Assembly: GCA_002361655.1 (NCBI GenBank)
Contig: DETM01000039.1
Coordinates: 4,125 to 12,786 of the forward strand
DNA: 8,662 bases
Source: Prevotella sp. UBA3288
Lineage (GTDB): Bacteria; Bacteroidota; Bacteroidia; Bacteroidales; Bacteroidaceae
Direction of reading: 5' to 3'
Shown one piece after another: positions 6,096 through 8,662 of the stretch (its first letter is position 1; every line of letters starts with the position of its first letter). Position numbers and translations under genes: made by a program. The notes beneath the pieces were generated by a model. That model searched no databases and was not told the origin of the DNA. It saw nothing but the letters and a program-made list of their open reading frames with translations.

Positions 6096-7964
6096 ATGGC
6101 AGAAAAACTTGAAGTGAAAGAACTCGACCAGGTGGTCGTACGCTTTTCAGGAGACTCCGGCGATGGTATGCAGTTGGCCGGAAACATCTTTTCTACTGTC
6201 AGTGCCACCGTTGGCAATGGCATTTCCACATTCCCCGACTATCCTGCCGACATTCGCGCCCCGCAAGGGTCGCTGACTGGTGTCAGCGGCTTTCAGGTGC
6301 ACATCGGAGCAGGGAAGGTCTTCACTCCCGGCGACAAGTGTGACGTGCTGGTAGCCATGAACGCGGCTGCACTGAAGACACAGTACCGCTACGCCAAGCC
6401 CGACGCCACCATCATCATCGACACCGACTCGTTCGGTCCGAAAGATCTGGAGAAGGCACAGTTCAAGACCGACGACTATCTGGGCGAGATGGGCATCGAC
6501 CCCGACCGCGTCATCCAGTGTCCGCTGACCACGATGGTGAAGGCCGCCCTGGCCGACAGCGGCATGGACAACAAGGCCATGCTGAAGTGCCGCAACATGT
6601 TTGCCCTGGGACTGGTGTGCTGGCTGTTCGACCGCGACCTGAACCTGGTGAACAATTTCCTCAGAGAAAAGTTTGCCAAGAAGCCTGCCGTCGCCGAGGC
6701 CAACATCAAGGTAATCCAGGCCGGCTATGACTACGGCCACAATACCCACTCGAGTGCCACCAACGTGTGCCGCATCGAGACGAAGCACAAGGTGCCCGGA
6801 CGCTATATGGACATCACCGGCAACAAAGCCACGGCCTATGGTTTCATTGCCGCTGCCGAGAAGGCCGGCCTGCGCCTCTACTTGGGCTCTTACCCCATCA
6901 CACCGGCCACCGACGTGCTGCACGAACTCAGCAAGCACAAGTCGTGCGGTGTCATCACCGTGCAGTGCGAAGACGAGATCAGCGGTGCGGCCTCAGCCCT
7001 CGGCGCCTCATTCGCAGGTGCCCTCGGCGTGACATCGACCAGCGGTCCCGGCATCTGCCTGAAGAGCGAGGCCATGAACCTGGCCGTCATCATGGAGTTG
7101 CCACTGGTCATCCTCGACGTGCAACGCGGCGGTCCTGCCACCGGCCTGCCTACCAAGAGCGAACAGACCGACCTGCTGCAGGTGCTCTTCGGCCGCAATG
7201 GCGAGAGTCCCATGCCGGTGCTGGCAGCCACCAGTCCTGCCGACTGCTTCGATGCTGCCTATCAGGCCTCGAAGATTGCCCTGGAGCACATGACCCCCGT
7301 CGTGCTGCTCACCGATGCCTTCATCGCCAACGGCAGCGGTGCCTTCCGCCTGCCCGAGATGGCCAAACTGGACGCTATCAACCCGCCCTACGTGCCAGAG
7401 GAACTGAAGGGCAAGTGGACACCCTATATGCGTGCCGAAAACGGTACTCGCTACTGGGCCGTGCCCGGTCGTGAAGGGTTTACACATATCCTGGGCGGCC
7501 TGGAGAAAGACTCGGAGACGGGTGCTATCTCTACGAATCCCGAAAACCACGACCTGATGACCCGTCTGCGCCAGCAGAAGATTCAGAACATCCAAGTGCC
7601 CGACCTGGAGGTGGAAGGCGACAAGGACAATGCCGACCTGCTCATCGTGGGCTTCGGATCGACCTATGGCCATCTGCATGCCGCCATGGACGAACTCCGT
7701 GCCAAGGGTCACAAGGTGGCGCTGGCTCAGTTTAAATACCTGAACCCGCTGCCCAAGAACACCGCCGAGGTACTGAAGAAGTACAAGAAGGTGGTTGTGG
7801 CCGAACAGAACATGGGTCAACTTGCTGCCTATCTGCGAATGAAGGTGGACCATTTCACCCCCTGTCAGTTCAACCAGGTTAAGGGCCAACCTTTCGTGGT
7901 AGAGGAACTGGTCAGCGCAATGGCCCCCCTTTCAGCCCCCGAGGGGGCTACTATAGAAAAATAA
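6096..7964 (+). CDS. korA: 2-oxoglutarate:ferredoxin oxidoreductase, fused gamma-alpha subunit
   Basis: With KorB this enzyme converts 2-oxoglutarate, CoA and oxidised ferredoxin to succinyl-CoA, CO2 and reduced ferredoxin in the cytoplasm. The 622 residues show the usual order. A gamma domain (about 12-205) begins VVRFSGDSGDGMQLAGN and contains FPDYPADIRAPQGS (46-59). The alpha pyrimidine-binding domain (about 245-430) has YPITPATD (266-273), TSTSGPG (313-319) and QRGGPATGLPTKSEQTDL (343-360). A transketolase C-terminal-like domain (about 510-605) has GFGSTYGHLHAA (519-530). Other 2-oxoacids are possible substrates, but this architecture is typical of KorA in Bacteroidota. Two 60-base blocks counted at 6901-7020 are 65% G+C. 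Oddly, the last residues (after about VSAM) read APLSAPEGATIEK and come from the left inverted repeat of an inserted element, which also supplies the approach to the TAA stop. Confidence 0.95.
   Translation: MAEKLEVKELDQVVVRFSGDSGDGMQLAGNIFSTVSATVGNGISTFPDYPADIRAPQGSLTGVSGFQVHIGAGKVFTPGDKCDVLVAMNAAALKTQYRYAKPDATIIIDTDSFGPKDLEKAQFKTDDYLGEMGIDPDRVIQCPLTTMVKAALADSGMDNKAMLKCRNMFALGLVCWLFDRDLNLVNNFLREKFAKKPAVAEANIKVIQAGYDYGHNTHSSATNVCRIETKHKVPGRYMDITGNKATAYGFIAAAEKAGLRLYLGSYPITPATDVLHELSKHKSCGVITVQCEDEISGAASALGASFAGALGVTSTSGPGICLKSEAMNLAVIMELPLVILDVQRGGPATGLPTKSEQTDLLQVLFGRNGESPMPVLAATSPADCFDAAYQASKIALEHMTPVVLLTDAFIANGSGAFRLPEMAKLDAINPPYVPEELKGKWTPYMRAENGTRYWAVPGREGFTHILGGLEKDSETGAISTNPENHDLMTRLRQQKIQNIQVPDLEVEGDKDNADLLIVGFGSTYGHLHAAMDELRAKGHKVALAQFKYLNPLPKNTAEVLKKYKKVVVAEQNMGQLAAYLRMKVDHFTPCQFNQVKGQPFVVEELVSAMAPLSAPEGATIEK
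7920..7956 (+). repeat. Left terminal inverted repeat of the DUF559 element
   Basis: These 37 nt start ATGGCCCCCC, end ACTATAG, and match the reverse complement of 8348-8384 at 32 of 37 positions with no gaps. Inside is a hairpin, AGCCCCCGAGGGGGCT (7934-7949): 7 pairs across a 2-base centre, or 6 with a CGAG tetraloop. No T-tract follows, so it is not a classic intrinsic terminator. It is translated in frame as the KorA tail. Confidence 0.85.
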
Positions 7965-7967
7965 CTC

Positions 7968-8342
7968 ATGACTTATGAATACCAGACGGCCGACCCCGCA
8001 CAATACCATCTGCTTAGAGAGTATGCCGAATATAACAGGAATCATCCGACAGAGGCAGAAAGCCTGTTATGGCAGTATCTCAGAGGGAACGCATTAGGCG
8101 AATCTTTTAAGCGCCAGCACATAATAGGAGACTATATTGCTGATTTCGTATGCCTGTCAATGAAACTAATCATTGAATTGGATGGTGGCTATCATCACAC
8201 GACAGAACAGCAAATGAATGATAGGCAACGGACAGAATGGTTGGAAAGCAAGGGCTATCGCGTCATCAGATTCACAAATGAAGAGTTATTTGGAAATATC
8301 AATAATGTATTAGAAACCATAAAAGAGGAATTATATGAATAG
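7968..8342 (+). CDS. DUF559 domain endonuclease (Vsr-like, PD-(D/E)XK fold)
   Basis: This 124-residue protein carries a DUF559 domain, related to very-short-patch-repair and other restriction-fold nucleases. The family pattern is clear: TEAESLLWQYLRG (28-40), FKRQHIIGDYIADFVC (47-62), KLIIELDGGYH (66-76), DRQRTEWLESKGYRVIRFTN (85-104) and EELFGNINNVLETI (105-118). Candidate catalytic residues are D59, E70 and D72, with H76 nearby. The N-terminal 24 residues (MTYEYQTADPAQ...) precede the core. Family members are presumed DNA nucleases; the target here is unknown. The ATG lies 3 bases after the korA stop, and the TAG overlaps the korB ATG (ATGAATAG), so it is read as part of the kor operon. G+C is 153/375 (about 41%) and it uses AGA, AGG, TTA and ATA codons, unlike korA. 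No frameshift or stop is present. Confidence 0.9.
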   Translation: MTYEYQTADPAQYHLLREYAEYNRNHPTEAESLLWQYLRGNALGESFKRQHIIGDYIADFVCLSMKLIIELDGGYHHTTEQQMNDRQRTEWLESKGYRVIRFTNEELFGNINNVLETIKEELYE

Positions 8343-8662
8343 CAAAACTATAGAAGCCCCCGCGGGGGCAGTAGGGGGGGCCATCAGTTACGTGCCGTCT
8401 GATTTTAAGAAAGGCCAACCTCGGTGGTGTCCAGGATGTGGTGACCACTTCTTTCTGGCCTCCCTGCATAAGGCTATGGCCGAGATTGGCGTGGCTCCTG
8501 AGAACGTGGCCGTCATCAGCGGCATCGGCTGTTCAAGCCGTCTGCCCCACTATATGAATACCTACGGCATGAACACCATCCACGGACGTGCTGCCGCCAT
8601 AGCCACCGGTGCCAAGGTGGCCAATCCCAACCTCACGATATGGCAGGTCAGCGGCGACGGCG
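8335..8662 (+). CDS. korB: 2-oxoglutarate:ferredoxin oxidoreductase beta subunit (3' truncated by window)
   Basis: The frame is open from ATG 8335 to the window end (109 codons). This subunit binds thiamine diphosphate and an iron-sulfur cluster and completes the KorAB enzyme. Family motifs are DFKKGQPRWCPGCGDHFFLA (23-42; C32 and C35 are cluster ligands), SGIGCSSRLPHYMNTYGMNT (62-81), HGRAAAIATGAKVANP (83-98) and the start of the ThDP motif, SGDG, at the edge. In homologues the protein begins only a few residues before the Y-x-x-x-D-F-K segment (Y19-K25). Here the first 16 or so residues (MNSKTIEAPAGAVGGA) are extra and largely encoded by the right inverted repeat of the inserted element. 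The ATG overlaps the DUF559 stop by 8 bases, indicating coupled translation. An in-frame GTG at 8392 is an alternative start but would cut into the conserved segment. Confidence 0.93.
   Translation, partial: MNSKTIEAPAGAVGGAISYVPSDFKKGQPRWCPGCGDHFFLASLHKAMAEIGVAPENVAVISGIGCSSRLPHYMNTYGMNTIHGRAAAIATGAKVANPNLTIWQVSGDG
8348..8384 (+). repeat. Right terminal inverted repeat of the DUF559 element
   Basis: These 37 nt start CTATAG, end GGGGGGGCCAT, and pair with 7920-7956 at 32 of 37 positions. Five mismatches are scattered. The centre GCCCCCGCGGGGGC (8356-8369) is a perfect 14-nt palindrome, so the repeat can fold alone or with the left copy. It is read in frame as KorB residues T5 to about I17 and lies 10 bases inside the korB start. 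Confidence 0.85.

Larger units (their letters stand above)
7920..8384 (+). mobile_element. DUF559 endonuclease element inserted between korA and korB
   Basis: A unit of about 465 bp consists of two 37-nt inverted repeats around a single gene. Four observations mark it as an insertion. korA and korB normally lie side by side. The enclosed gene is about 41% G+C against roughly 65% in sampled korA. The boundaries coincide with the inverted repeats. Nothing related to the kor function is encoded. The dinucleotide AT borders GGCC on both outer sides (7920-7921 and 8383-8384), which could be a 2-bp target duplication or simply part of the palindromic ends. No transposase or recombinase of a known class is present, so if the element moves, the nuclease or outside enzymes must drive it. 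It resembles in plan REP-bounded elements (palindromic repeats bracketing a small nuclease gene), but that comparison is inference. Confidence 0.75.

Noticed and set aside
7008..7889. 293-codon minus-strand open frame opposite korA
   Set aside because: No domain is recognisable and it lies wholly inside a conserved korA coding region.
7934..7949. Reading the GC hairpin after korA as an intrinsic terminator
   Set aside because: No T-tract follows, it lies inside the korA coding frame, and it is one half of a matched inverted pair around the DUF559 gene.
1..8662. CRISPR arrays, tRNA or rRNA genes
   Set aside because: No spaced direct-repeat array, tRNA-like cloverleaf or rRNA stretch was seen on either strand.

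Overview
The window looks like a chromosome piece from the phylum Bacteroidota, most likely order Bacteroidales (Prevotella/Bacteroides-like). Three start regions carry the Bacteroidota-type -7 element TAnnTTTG. Shine-Dalgarno motifs are scarce. The two-subunit korA/korB oxidoreductase and the FGE-sulfatase protein fit that group. Genus cannot be fixed from the sequence alone.

Left part (1-4216, + strand): the end of an unidentified membrane protein, then a four-gene surface-glycan cluster. It encodes a membrane-anchored GT2 glycosyltransferase of the DPM1/ArnC/GtrB type, a WecE-like sugar aminotransferase, a polytopic GT87-like glycosyltransferase and an exported FGE-sulfatase/SUMF1-domain protein. 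The first three have the same division of labour as ArnC-ArnB-ArnT: make an amino sugar, load it on a polyprenyl phosphate, transfer it outside the membrane. Each junction in this cluster carries short tandem repeats, mostly with a 7-bp period, right in front of the start codon.

Middle part (4243-5956, - strand): two cytoplasmic glycosyltransferases in a tight operon (stop and start separated by one base), converging on the SUMF1 gene and divergent from korA.

Right part (6096-8662, + strand): korA and the 5' part of korB, encoding 2-oxoglutarate:ferredoxin oxidoreductase. These genes normally abut. Here a compact element of about 465 bp (7920-8384) sits between them. It consists of one AT-rich gene for a DUF559 (Vsr-like, PD-(D/E)XK) endonuclease enclosed by 37-nt imperfect terminal inverted repeats (32/37 matching). 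Each repeat contains its own GC-rich hairpin. The left repeat encodes the last residues of KorA including the approach to its stop codon. The right repeat encodes residues near the KorB N-terminus, and the korB start codon overlaps the DUF559 stop codon. The element therefore inserted into an essential-type metabolic operon while keeping both host reading frames open. This is the most notable structure in the window.
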